Shown here: piece by piece, positions 36,692 to 48,463 of the stretch
Layout of the letters: the number at the start of each line of letters is the position of its first letter
How positions within the stretch are numbered: position 1 is the stretch's first letter
Source of the DNA: Odontesthes bonariensis
Taxonomy: Eukaryota > Chordata > Actinopteri > Atheriniformes > Atherinopsidae
DNA length: 64,000 nucleotides
Assembly (NCBI RefSeq): GCF_027942865.1
Contig: NC_134508.1
Span: 37,879,466-37,943,465 of the forward strand
Direction of reading: 5' to 3'
Made by a program: the position numbers and the translations under genes
The notes under the pieces: model-generated
Seen by the model: the letters and a program-made list of their open reading frames with translations, nothing else
What the model was told of the DNA's origin: nothing
Databases searched by the model: none

Positions 36692-39112
36692 GTTTCAAAT
36701 GAACAGAAATCTAAAAATCATGTTTGAATGACAACCACTGTGACCTACTGTATGTATGGATATACTTTTAACTTCTTGTACTTTTATCATTTTCTGATTC
36801 TTTGAAAGCAGTGCAATGAAGCTGAGCTGCTGTAAAATAACATCAAACCGATTCAAATCAACAGGATTTTATTGTGAGCCCACATCAGACCGCCTGGTTG
36901 CCCCACTTTTTAACAGATCAAATATCCTATCTGTTTATTGATCAGACATTTTGGTGACACACATGTACAGGCACACACACACACACACACAGACGCACTG
37001 TGGTTTTGCAGGGACAGTAGATGGAGGAGGAGTGTTGAACATTGATTTGATGAGGGTAATGGAAAGAATGCCTGACTCTGCTCAACCCGGATGACACACA
37101 CACACACACGCACACACACGCACACACACACACACACTCACAGTGATGTGTAAACATCCTCTCAGTGGAGGAGGACCAGAGACTTAGAGCTGTGAGTTCA
37201 GCTCCCTCCTGAATTTGTTAAGAATAGCAACATTAGAAAAATCACTCCTCTGTGATTCTTCTCTGAATCTGAGGTGTAAAACTTTTACAATAAGTGTTAC
37301 AATAAGTACAATAAGTTTACAATATTTTTTTTTGGGCTGAACCTTTGGACTAGTCCTCTAAAATATAGTTTAGCTCATTTCAACTTAAGTAGTGATTATT
37401 TTAAGCGGGGGATTTGTAGCCATGACGGCTTCAAAACTGGCTAAATAACTGTTCTAAATAAAAATAGTAAACTATTTTGTTAAACTATGCAAATGAAAAT
37501 CATATAAACCCTGGTTTTCACTTAATAAGGGACTCCCACACGTATCTAAGAGAAAAAAATAATTAATTTAGGCTTCATTTGTATTCATCTGTGCCTACAA
37601 AGCTAGCATGAGTCATCATCTTTGCATCAGATTTTACTGTCGATAAGATCAATTAAATCAACCTGAAGTTCTTGGTTCAGTTCAAAGTATCATTGTCTGG
37701 TGTGAAATTTGTAGTTGTCATTTTTGTGAGGGATTTTGAGAAAAGCACACGAGAAAACCTGAAAATGATATGCAGTATAATAAAAAAAGTTTTAATGAGT
37801 TCAAACGTTGCCAACACTATAGTGTCCAATAAACCTCTGGTGAATAATGTCAAATATGTTTAATAATAAACTCAGTACTTATAAAACTTACTTATAAAAA
37901 GTTATTCCAAAAGGCTCCATAATAACTGATTTATAACCTTTTAGCCTTCAGCCAAGCAAACTTGTGTCATTTCTGTGAAAGCAAAGCAGACCAACCATGT
38001 GTTTTTATGATGTGAAATTCCAGAAGATAAATCATGATGAAATCCCTTCAAACTGAACCAGACGTGTGATTAATTCAGTTAAGCCAAATAAAATAAAACA
38101 AAATGCCAGTACAAAATGCCATTTTTCCCTGTTCATCCCTGTTTGGAATCATTCAGGTGCAGCATCAGTCAGGTCATTACCAGGTGTTTCTTTATATGTA
38201 TATATATATATTCATGTCAGTTTAGTAAAGTGTTTGAACTTAGAGCATATGACTTATTAGAATGAAGTGGCAGAACCAAAATTGTATTATTTTATTAATT
38301 CATTCCTTCATTCATTTTATCAAAAATCCAATATGAACAGGAGCAAGAGCAAAGCTAGTAGGCTAACTTGTCTCGTTCTCGTGTTAAATCCAGCTCAATC
38401 AGCAGGAAAATAAGTTCCCATTTCACATCTTTGGAAACCAAGGTTATCTGTCATACACACATTCCTCAGCAAAAGGTCCCCAGCGTGTCTGTCACTAGGT
38501 CACAATGATGGTTTGTGATTCAGGTTATGTAAGATGCGTTATTTTTATGCAAAACCATGATGTTTTCCCTTGACCAAAGCAGGCATTTTTATTTCCTTAC
38601 CATAACCATTTATATATGTATATTCTTTTCTAAACCTAATCAGATAGCTTTTGTTTATCCAAAAAAGCACAGAGACAGAGTGAAACAGCAAGCATGTTTA
38701 CATGACACTAGTAAGAACTAATTATTGTGTTAGTCCAACCAAAACTGTACTTTTAAAATGCATGTCAACATATTAGTCTGACTGAAATCCTATGAGTTGT
38801 AATGGCCAAGATAAAACAAGAGGAGAAAACAAGTTAGTTGCAGTCACCTGTTCTACCCTTTAAAAAATGGCTGTTTGTTAGTTTATAAAACAACAGCTAC
38901 ATGTGACTCAAAAAGCAAATAAGCAAAAAGAAATGTCCAAAGAGAAATCTTTAAAAAAGGAACATACATCCAACTATGTCTTGCTACTGTAGGTCATGCA
39001 TCGTATACGCTGTGCATTTGTGAAAAAACAAAACAGTTACATAACGTAACTAGACACTGTGTGTTAATTGGGTTTTCCTGTCTTGTACCTTTTCCTATAA
39101 ACAAGTGAGAGA
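36692..39112. other. Intergenic region after rem1
   Basis: No gene was found. It contains CA-rich microsatellites at about 36971-36991 and 37093-37138, flanking a short unique segment. The rest is AT-rich with no recognised structure. Confidence 0.45.
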
Positions 39113-39239
39113 AAAGCAACATCCATCCATCCATTCATTCATTTTCTATAGCCAGCTAATCCAACTCAGGGAGGCTGGAGCTTATCCCATGTGTCATTGG
39201 GTGGGAGCAGGGTACACCCTGGACAGGTCAAAGCAACAT
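39113..39239 (-). mobile_element. 5'-truncated GGAT-tail retroposon with 10-bp target duplication
   Basis: Read on the minus strand, the body (39123-39229) contains CCAGGGTGTACCC, GGGATAAGCTCCAGCC and a GAATGGATGGATG tail, matching the family seen whole at 15066-15389. Direct repeats AAAGCAACAT flank it at 39113-39122 and 39230-39239. Confidence 0.82.
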
Positions 39240-40232
39240 ACAGCTTATCAGAAACTCTTCTCCTTTTTTCAGAGTTATCACTATGTAGCTGTCTGGATCA
39301 TTTGAGCAAAAAGTCCAGAATAAATGATAATTTCTGCATGTTTTAAGAATGCGGTTACGTGTTATCCCTTCGGAAAATGTTGGTAAATTTCAGGGATGAG
39401 CTAAAAACAACTTGGGTGAAAAACAAGGGTGTCAAATGGGTGTCAAACCTGGAGCAACCAAACTTAAGTCCATAGATTTGTTCCACTGCTGCCCCTTCAG
39501 CCTCTTAATGGGGATTTTTGTTCATGGGTTCATATTATAATGTTTACTTTCAGCACAAAATACCACTTTGGCTGGGGCATCGCAGCACTAATATCAAATA
39601 ACAGTGTATGTGTATCCCGGAGATGCAACTAGCTGTGAAAAAAAAAAATGTCAGTATTTAACACCCTTTAAATTAAAATGGATTAGGTGAAATTGATCCT
39701 TGCTCAAGGCTAGAGATTTCAGCCCTTGGAAGAACTTTTTTAACTACATACAAAAACATACACTGACTGTTCGAAAAATAGTAAACGCTGAAAATACTGT
39801 ATATGGATAATTGCTGAGCTGTAAACAAACCAAGAAGCCTCAGGCTGAGAGAAAGCCTCTGTAAGTCGTTCTGTGCCCGAACACACCATCACTAACCTGA
39901 ACATTATTCTTAACAACATTTCAAACATTTCAGCCCCTTTGAGGTGCGTTTGATTTACAGGCACAGAGCAGAGAACACAGGAAAATCAAACACGCTCCTG
40001 TGTTTATTTAAACTGCGCAGTAGATTCTCTGCCTGTGTCTGTCTCTGGTTCATTGTTCATGCATCAGTAAATCTGCCTCTTTATTCACAGTCGGACACCA
40101 CCAAGATGAACAAGAATGTAAACTGAGCAGTTTAACTGTGACGCACTGGTCTATGGCTCCCCCTGCTGGACGAATGTTGTCTGCTCAGGTCCTCCATAAC
40201 ATGCTCTCTTTAAAGAAAAAGCTGTAAACTAA
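39240..40232. other. Non-genic stretch
   Basis: No gene or recognised repeat was seen. Short frames of up to 74 codons have no domain features. Confidence 0.4.
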
Positions 40233-41930
40233 AGTCGTCCATTGTTCCGTCACGTCAACTTAACTCGCCGGATTGGATGCCTAGTGTCGCCGTGTTGCCT
40301 GTACAGTGGGCGTGTATACGAAGTTGTAGATAGAACAGAATGGCTCCGGGGGAAAGTAAATAACTTGTGATTTTAACCAACCTTAGTTTCCCGTCTACGG
40401 AGAGCCTCGCCACTCTAAGCCCCATTGTATGCAGTCCCACCAGAATTCCACTGGGGGTGATCGCGGGCGAGTCCAGAATGAATGGGGGTCTATGGGGCTA
40501 AACGGCTAAATATATTTATTTCACCTGCTTGTCATTGAAACATCACATATTTTATTCTAGATTCGGCAAGTTCAATATAGATTATAGGTCGAAAGTCGAA
40601 TTAATGAGTATTTATGTCCTTTCAATTTCTTTCAGTTTGGGTCGTTGTTGGCCATAAAACGCTAGCATTCTGCTAATGAATGCTGATTGGTCAGTGACGG
40701 ACATGCGACTGATTACGACCAGAGACCCCGCTTGATGGCAGCTGAAGCCAAAGCAGTGGCTGTCCAGAATGGAATATGAAACAGAATCTTAAGGAGGACC
40801 TTCCCGCTATTAATATTTAAGTTAATATTTGTGTATAGTAACTTATTTCTTCCTGCGGGCACTTTTGTTTTCAGATCGTTATATATGTATTGTGAAAGTA
40901 CATGGGTATAAATGGAATTTGAGTCTCTTATTCGTGTGTTCAACGTGTCAATATACATGGTTTAGTATTACGACCTTAAAAAGTACAGTAAATGTCCCGC
41001 TCCGTAATATTAAACAATCATTTTTATTCCGCCATTCCTTCACGGCCTGAATTCTGCAGCTTGACTGTAAATTGCAGTGGCAGTAGGGGGGGGTTAGTAG
41101 ATAGATTAGGGGGTTAGTTAGGTTTGTTAGATTAGGTTAGGTAAAATAGGTTATTTTAGGACATTAATAAATATATGTTTAACAACAAGGGCCTACTTTT
41201 GGAATCTTTATTTATTCATTAGTCCTTTGTTTTATTAAGAAAATCAAACTCACTGAACGTGTCCATGCATTCAAACTGAGCTCTGTTGGTATAAACTTTG
41301 TCTAAACTTTGTTTTAATTTTCGCTATTGCCACCGTAAGTTGGCTAGGGCAGCGCTATGGAAAGAAGTATCTATATATAGCTCTGGGCTAGGGTACATAG
41401 CGACCGTGCTGAATTGCCAGACGGGCTCATGGACGGGCTCTGCAGTGACTCAGAACTTGCCGTAAAGCAGAACGTACGCAATCTGTGGCGTCATCACCAT
41501 TTTTGAACGGCTTTTTAGAACAGATAAGTGAACTTCAAAAATGCTATATTCAGCCGAGTGTATTTTTTAGTCCCCCCCTTTTGAATGCAACTTTCAAATT
41601 ACTTGACAAAAAATTATATCCTGAGAAAAGTGGATTTTTAGGGTGCACCCCCATAGACCCCCATTCATTCTGGACTCGCCCGCGAGCGCCCTCACATGGA
41701 CAGAGACATCATTTCAGAAACCGGAAGTTACCGAGAGTGGCAGTTTCTCTTCCATTAGACATTCTCTGAGCGAGCCCAACTTTTTGATGTGCCGCAGGTC
41801 CGCCGCTCGCCGTGCCGGAATCCCAGCATGCTTTGCGAGCACGGCGACAACGATCGGCCGGATTTCTTTGAAAATGAATTGAATGCGTTGGATACGGCTT
41901 GACGTGCCGGAATAGTGGACGACTACCGTT
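40233..41930. mobile_element. 1.7-kb DNA-transposon-like element with inverted ends
   Basis: The left end (from 40233, AGTCGTCCATTGTTCCGTCA...) is matched in inverted orientation by the right end (to about 41930; its reverse complement reads AGTCGTCCACTATTCCGGCA...). A second inverted pair lies about 220-240 bp inside each end: about 40455-40498 and 41645-41690, sharing the GCGGGCGAGTCCAGAATGAA block in opposite orientation almost base for base. The middle, about 1.1 kb, has no transposase-like frame, so the element is non-autonomous or decayed. The superfamily cannot be assigned and no target duplication is clear. Confidence 0.75.
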
Positions 41931-41957
41931 AGTCTTTTCTTTACGAGATTCAACTTA

Positions 41958-42715
41958 TCAAATCAAATCAAATCAAATTTATTTGTATAGCACATTTCAT
42001 GTACAAACAGTTCAAAGTGCTTTACATAAAATAAAAGCATTGCAGCAGGAAGTGCAAGAAGCATTAAAAATACATAAAATAATATAAAGAGAAACAAATA
42101 AAATCATTTAAATGAATTTAAAATCAGGCAACAGTCTAGATAAGTTAAAAGATATTTCATGCATAGACACATGAGAAAAGAAATGTTTTTAACCTGGATT
42201 TAAAAAAGTCTACATTTGGTGAAAGTTTAATCTCCACTGGCAGTTTGTTCCACTTGTTTGCAGCATAACAGCTAAATGCTGCTTCTCCATGTTTAGTCTG
42301 GACTCTGGACTGGACCAGCTGACCTGAGTCCTTGGATCTAAGAGCTCTACTGGGTTTATATTCTCTGAACATATCACAGATATATTTTGGGCCTAAACCA
42401 TTCTGGGAATTGTAAACCATCAGCAGGCTTTTAAAATCTATTCTGTGACTGACTGGAAGCCAGAGTAAAGATTTTAAAACTGGTGTGATGTGTTCAGATC
42501 TCTCAGTCCGGGTTAAAACTCTAGCAGAAGCAATCTGGATGAGCTGCATATGTTTAATGCTCTTTATGGGAAGTCCAGTTAAAAGAGCCTTACAGTAATC
42601 GAGTCTACTGGAGATGAATGCATGGATGAGTTTCTCCTGGTCTTTTTGGCAGAGGAAACCTTTAATTCTGTTGATGTTTCTGAGGTGGTAAAAAGCTGCC
42701 TTGGTGACAGCTTTG
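41958..42715 (-). mobile_element. L2 LINE family B, 3' part (host of the L2-A insertion)
   Basis: The minus-strand 3' end has a tandem GATTT/TTTGA tail at about 41958-41978, then a UTR. A frame at 42157-42549 with the L2 C-terminal signature (TERSEHITPVLKSLLWLPVSHRIDFK and RLKTFLF) is preceded by VTKAAFYHLRNINRIK-like sequence up to 42715. It stops where the tail of L2-A begins. Its continuation is at 47054-47165. Confidence 0.85.
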
Positions 42716-43564
42716 ATTCAATTCAATTCAATTCATTTGCCAAATACAACAAATGTCATCTCAAGGCACTTAGATAGTAAGTGCAATTCAAGCCAATTGG
42801 AATTCAATTAATTAATAATAATCATAATTCATAAAATCATCCAATTCGTTCATATAGAGCCAATTCAAAAACAATTTCCTAGCTAAGAAAACCAACAGAT
42901 TGCACTGAAAACTTTTTGTTTTTCGGTCCAACCTCCCGGCCTGAGCGTGCCTGAGGCGACTGTGGAGAGAAACGACTCCCTTTTAACAGGAAGAAACCTC
43001 TGGCAGAACCAGACTCAGGAAGGGTGGCCATCCGCCTCGACCAGCTGGGGTTTGAGAAGGCAGAAAGGGGGGGAGGGCCGCAGCGGCGGCGGCACTGTAA
43101 CACCATTCAAAGGATATCTGTTGGAACAGGGAAACACGAGTTAATGACCACAATAATATCACATATACATAAAGAGAGTAAAGTGAGGAAAGGTGTGTCA
43201 GATGAGGTCCCCCAGCACTCTAGGCCTATAGCAGCTTAACTATGGGATGTTTCAGGATTACCTGAGCCATCCCTATTCAAGGTAAACACAAGAAACTTGT
43301 GCTAACGAAAAAATAAATAATAAAATAAAGGACCAGACTCAGTGAGTAATTCCCTATACTCCCTATATAGATCTGCTCCTCACACCGCAACAACCATCTT
43401 TTTACAGCCACAAGCTACCTCAGCCTCTCACCAACTGCACACCAGTCACAGCGGGGTGGGGATGCAAACCCTGGTTCGGGTAGGGGGTAATGAAAGTATA
43501 TAGGGTGCCAGAGGTGGAGGCAGAACAAGACACACTAGCAGATACACTATCAGATTCAACAGAC

Positions 43565-46434
43565 CTAACTATAAGCTTTATAAAAAAGGAAAGTTTTAAG
43601 CCTGGTCTTAAAAGTGGAAAGGGTGTCTGCTTCCCGGACATTTACTGGCAGCTTATTCCACAATAGAGGGGCCTGATAACTGAAGGCTCTGCCTCCCATT
43701 CTACTTTTAGAAACTCTGGGAACCTCAAGTAAACCTGCAGTTTGGGAACGAAGTGCTCTGTTAGGAAAATATCTTACAATGAGATCTTTAAGATATGATG
43801 GAGCTCGGTCATTAAGAGCTTTATATGTAAGGAGAAGAATCTTAAATTCTATTCTGAATGTAACAGGGAGCCAATGAAGAGAAGCTAAAACTGGAGAAAT
43901 ATGATCTCTCCTGTTAGTTCTCATCAAAACTCTGGCTGCAGCATTTTGGATCAATTGAAGGCTTTTCAGAGAATATGTGGGACAGCCCAATAATAAAGAA
44001 TTACAGTAGTCCAATCTTGAAGTAACAAATGCATGGACTAGTTTTTCTGCATCACTCTGAGACAAGATGTTCCTGATTTTAACAGTATTACGAAGATGAA
44101 AGAAGGCAGTCCTAGAAACCTGTTTTATATGCGAGTCAAATGATAAGTTCTGGTCAAAAATAACTCCAAGGTTCCTCACTGTAGAACTAGAAGCCAAGGA
44201 AATACCATCTAGAGTAACTATATAGCTAGACAATTTCTCCCTGAAACGCTCAGGTCCAAAGATAACGACTTCAGTTTTGTCTGAATTTAGAAGCAGACAG
44301 TTCTGAGTCATCCAGGTCTTTATGTCTTCAAGACATGCTTGTAGTCTGACCAACCTATTGGGTTCATCTGGTTTTATAGATAAGTACAGCTAAGTATCAT
44401 CAGAATAGCAATGGAAATTTATGCCATGCTGTCTAATAATGTTACCTAGTGGAAGCATGTATAAAGTGAAAAGAATCGGTCCAAGCACAGAACCCTGGGG
44501 AACTCCATGACTTACTCTGGTGTGTGAGGAAGACTCTTCATTTACAAGAACAAACTGAAATCTATCAGATAAATATGATTTAAACCAGCCTAATGCAGTT
44601 CCTTTAATCCCAATAACATGTTCAAGTCTGTGTAATAAGATACTGTGATCGACCGTATCAAATGCAGCACTGAGATCCAACAGGACAAGCACAGACACAA
44701 GTCCGCTATCAGAGGCTAAGAGGAGATCATTGGTAACTTTCAGCAGTGCAGTTTCTGTGCTATGATGCACTCTGAATCCTGACTGAAACTCTTCAAACAG
44801 ATTATTTCTGTGTAAGTGATCACAAAGCTGAGCTGCAACTATTTTTTCAAGAACTTTAGACATAAAAGGGAGATTGGATATAGGTCTATAATGAGCCCAC
44901 ACTTCTGAATCAAGAGTAGGTTTTTTAAGTAAAGGTTTAATTACAGCAACCTTGAAAGTCTGAGGTACATATCCTGTCAACAAAGACAGATTGATCAAAT
45001 CCAATATGGAAGTGTCAATTAATGGAAAAACCTCCTTGAACAGTCTGGTTGGGATTGGGTCTAAAACACAAGTTGATGGTTTAGAAGAGACTATTGCTGT
45101 TGTTAGTTCAGAGAGATCAACTGGGCAGAAGCCGTCTAAATACAAATCAGGTTCTAAAGATACTTCTAAAGCTGCTGTACTTGATGACACATCACTGATA
45201 ATAGTGGGAAGGACTCCATCAATCTTCTCTCTGATAGAAACAATTTTATTAATAAAGAAGCTCATGAAATCATCACTGCTGAGAGTTAAAGGAATAACTG
45301 GCTCAGCAGAGCTCGGACTCTTAGTCAGACTGGCTACAGTGCTGAAAAGAAACCTGGGATTATTCTTATTCTCTTCTATCAATGATGAATAATAAGCAGT
45401 TCTAGCTTTACGAAGGGCTTTCTTATACATCGTTAAACTATCTTTCCAGACTAATTGAGACTGTTCTAAATTAGAGGAACGCCACTGTCTCTCCAGCTTT
45501 CTTGCAGTCTGCTTTAAAGCACGCAGCTGTGAATTATACCAAGGAGCCAGCCTCTTCTGACTGATTACCTTCCTTTTCAGAGGGGCAACATTGTCCAGTG
45601 CTGTACGCATTGAAACTATAGTGCTGTTGTCAACAAGAGAGTCAAGTGCTGCTGGAGTAAAGTTTAGGTAGTCGTCCTCTGTCATATCTGCACATGGCAG
45701 TGAAGAAAAGGATGATGGAATTAATTCTTTAAATCTGGTTACAGCATCCTCTGATAGACACCTTCTATATGTAAATTTCTTCTCAGAAACTGTATAGTCA
45801 AGTAATGTAAACTCAAAGGTTATCAGAAAATGGTCAGATAAGACAGGGTTATGAGGGAACACTGTTAACTGTTCACTCTCAAGATTACAGTTACAGAGAA
45901 TCTTCGAGTCTCAAGATATTTACCAACGCTGACCCTCTTCTCTTTGCTACCAAACGGAATGATCTCAGTTTTGTCTTCATTTAATTGTAGAAAATTCTCT
46001 CTCATCCAGGTGTTTACTTCCTCCAGACACTGACACAGAACGTCAGCTGGGCTGCAGTCGTCCGGTGACAGAGACACATAAAGTTGTGTATCGTCTGCAT
46101 AACTGTGATATTTGATGTTAAAATTCTGCAATATCTGACCCAAAGGGAGCATATACAAGTTAAACAGAAGAGGTCCAAGAATTGACCCCTGGGGGACTCC
46201 ACAAATCATGGCCACTCGCTCAGATTCATAGCTGCCAATAGTAACAAAATAACTCCGGCCTTCTAAGTAGGACCTGAACCAGTTAAGGACCGCTCCAGAA
46301 AGTCCAACCCAGTTTTCAGACAGAAACTCAGAATAAGGGCCAGGTGGACGATACACAACAACAAACACAAGAGGTTTCTGGGATTTCCACTTTGCGTGGG
46401 AAAAACTGAGAATCAGAGATTCAAAAGAGCTCAA
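43565..46434 (-). pseudogene. Broken L2-A ORF2 (copy 2)
   Basis: The reading frame matches ORF2 of copy 1 but cannot make an active protein. A stop codon falls directly after the catalytic block (about 44390), splitting it into 44390-45862 and 43565-44353. The YADD motif has become YSDD. The endonuclease catalytic region between [13 protein letters not shown] and [11 protein letters not shown] is replaced by reverse-transcriptase sequence from another L2 family. A small duplication adds one codon near residue 327 of ORF2. Confidence 0.88.
45882..46314 (-). mobile_element. L2 family B reverse-transcriptase segment inside L2-A
   Basis: Read on the minus strand, this gives [19 protein letters not shown], then [20 protein letters not shown] and [12 protein letters not shown], ending at [10 protein letters not shown]: a palm domain of a second L2 family. 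The flanks on both sides are L2-A endonuclease sequence. The last 23 bp (GTCTCAAGATATTTACCAACGCT, + strand at about 45907-45929) recur at about 47136-47158, where the next part of family B lies. Confidence 0.85.
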
Positions 46435-46849
46435 ACTAATCTTGGGTCTGGGACTGATTAGTTAACCTGATCTGAAAATAGCTGCCACTCCTCCTCCTCT
46501 GCCTGTGGTTCGAGGAACGTGAACATTTAAACAGTCAGAGGGAGTTGCTTCATTAATGCTAACATGATCCTCCTGCTGCAGCCAGGTTTCTGTAAGACAA
46601 AATATATCAATATGATGATCACAAATCAACTCATTCACTAACAGACTTCGAAAGGAGAGATCTGATATTCAGCAAACCACATTTAATAGTTTGATGTTTT
46701 TGTTCAGTTAAAGTTTTTGTTTTAATAATTTCTTTTTGCACAAGAGGATTTGCTCCTTTTGTGTTAATTGATTGGATGGGTAGCAGCAGGTGGGAAGCTG
46801 CAGAGTGTGTAAGACTACAACTCTGCATCCTGGTCTGAACCCTGGGTTG

Positions 46850-47053
46850 TCATGTTTTAGGGTGGCAAATAAATTCATCCATATTTCTAGAAATGAGAGC
46901 TGCTCCTCCCAAAGTGGGATGGATGCCGTCTCTCCTCATCAGACCAGGTTTTCTCCAGAAAGATTGCCAATTATCTATGTAGCCCACGTTGTTTGCTGGA
47001 CACCATCTAGACAACCAGAGATTGTAGGACGACATGCGGCTAAACATGTCATC
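46850..47053 (-). pseudogene. Truncated L2-A ORF1 (C-terminal part)
   Basis: The frame from [17 protein letters not shown] to the stop matches the last 70 or so residues of copy 1 ORF1, including DGIHPT. The N-terminal Cys motifs, the nucleophile block and the HVGVND block are missing because the element is 5'-truncated here. It is fused in frame to L2 family B sequence ([20 protein letters not shown]...). Confidence 0.8.
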
Positions 47054-47165
47054 ACTGGTGTGGCTGCTGAAAGTCAGATCTGAGTCTATCAACACTCCGA
47101 GGTTACGAACTTGGTCAGTGATTGTAAGGTCCCGAGTCTCAAGATATTTACCAACGCTATTTACC
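47054..47165 (-). mobile_element. L2 family B, upstream flank of the L2-A insertion
   Basis: Read on the minus strand it codes for [20 protein letters not shown] and [11 protein letters not shown], the part of family B that precedes the VTKAAFYHLRN block found at 42715 on the other side of L2-A. This shows that L2-A landed inside an L2-B copy. Confidence 0.82.
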
Positions 47166-47852
47166 AACTTAAGGAGATATTTTCTGTGGGAGCACAAAAT
47201 ACAGTTATTTAGGAAATCTTTTTACACAATACTCCTTTCATTTCTTTTAAATGAGAGGGAAAATGCTTTAATTCTTTTAATTAAAGCCTTAAAAAATATC
47301 CGGCTTCTATGTGTGTCATACAAGCAAACCTTAACATTTTTGTGTATACAGAGAAAAAGAGATCTAGAGAGCGTGGTAGTTACCTGGCTTCATTGTTACC
47401 ATCTTGTGGCAGCTATAGGTGGATATGACAGGCTATTTCTTAAAAAGAAATAAGAAAGAAGGCAATGAAGTGCAGGTGAGGCTCGAGGAAGATACCCTGC
47501 TTTTTTAAATTATTGGTTGCATAAGTTACGTCTTATAATATTGACTAGTTTCTGCTTTTTGGGAGCATAAGAGATAAGGTTCACCTCGATGTAAGGCTTC
47601 ACGAGGGCTTTGACAGCTACTGATCTAGCTCAATGGTATTCACACATCATTGTATGACGGTATTTCCAGCGCACACCATCAAATATGGTTTTGAAATTAA
47701 TGAAAACATTTCATTAAAAAATACTGCATAGATACCAAAGGGAAATTATGAAATCAATTACTTATAACAATGTAAGAAATGTAAACTATTCATCCCAGAC
47801 TGAAAGTTTTTGGTGTCCCAAGATGAATAGAAAAGAAAACAATGAAATATTT
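47166..47852. other. Non-genic stretch
   Basis: No gene and no named repeat was recognised. The 139-codon frame that enters from 47034 begins inside L2 sequence and is chance. Confidence 0.4.
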
Positions 47853-48463
47853 AAAGCTGCAGTCTGCAAGATTTGTTGTTGTCATACGTAAAGTCCTACT
47901 TTTTGGCATTTTAAGAGTTTACATGATCTATCAGAATGCTTGAAGTTGAAAACGGTGACCTCCGTAGTCGCAAAATGCAAGAAATGCTTATTTTTTAACC
48001 GAAAAATAAAAAGTTATTCAACTTCCTGTCCCGCCCCTTCAAAACACATGAGAACTCGTGCACGTAGACGTGCACGCCAGATGCGCCTACACGACTCCTC
48101 ATTCATCAACTCACCTGTCATTTGCGATCATGGAAGACACAGTAAGTAGACAAGCCGTAATGAAGTTCAATAGTCCAGATAAATAAGCGTGGGGACGAGC
48201 CTACCTTGTATCGCGCGTGCACAATCGGTGATTGACAGGCAGCAGAGCCCAGCTCCTAAACCTGATTGGTTACCTTTTACCGGTCCGGTCTGCAATTTTG
48301 TAAACAAACCTGCTGGCTTTGGAGGGACCTAGCGGGACATATAGGGGACCTAGAGAACTCTTTTTTTTTTTTTTTTTGTATTGGGGTATTTAATGTACTA
48401 CTTTCAGAATCCCCGGACAGTTCCAGGCATTATGCTTGAAAAAGAGTTGCAGACTGCAGCTTT
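47853..48463. mobile_element. MITE family C, copy 1
   Basis: This 611-bp non-coding element has inverted ends AAAGCTGCAGTCTGCAA... and ...GTTGCAGACTGCAGCTTT. The interior shares blocks with the copy at 51527-51945: GTGATTGACAGG, CTGATTGGTTA/TTGATTGGTTA, and a CAGAATCCC...GACAGTTC block near the right end. There is an 18-T run at about 48361-48378. Confidence 0.85.

Larger units (their letters stand above)
42716..47053 (-). mobile_element. L2 LINE family A, copy 2 (5'-truncated, broken)
   Basis: This element has the same family and orientation as the LINE at 2607-7558 and is nearly identical over most of its length. It is 5'-truncated inside ORF1 (the join at 47053 corresponds to about 6734 of copy 1). 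It has lost about 14 bp near its 3' end and carries a foreign segment (45882-46314) in place of about 200 bp of the endonuclease region. It is inserted cleanly into L2 family B between the parts coding for '...[10 protein letters not shown]' and 'KAVTKAAFYHLRN...'. Confidence 0.88.
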
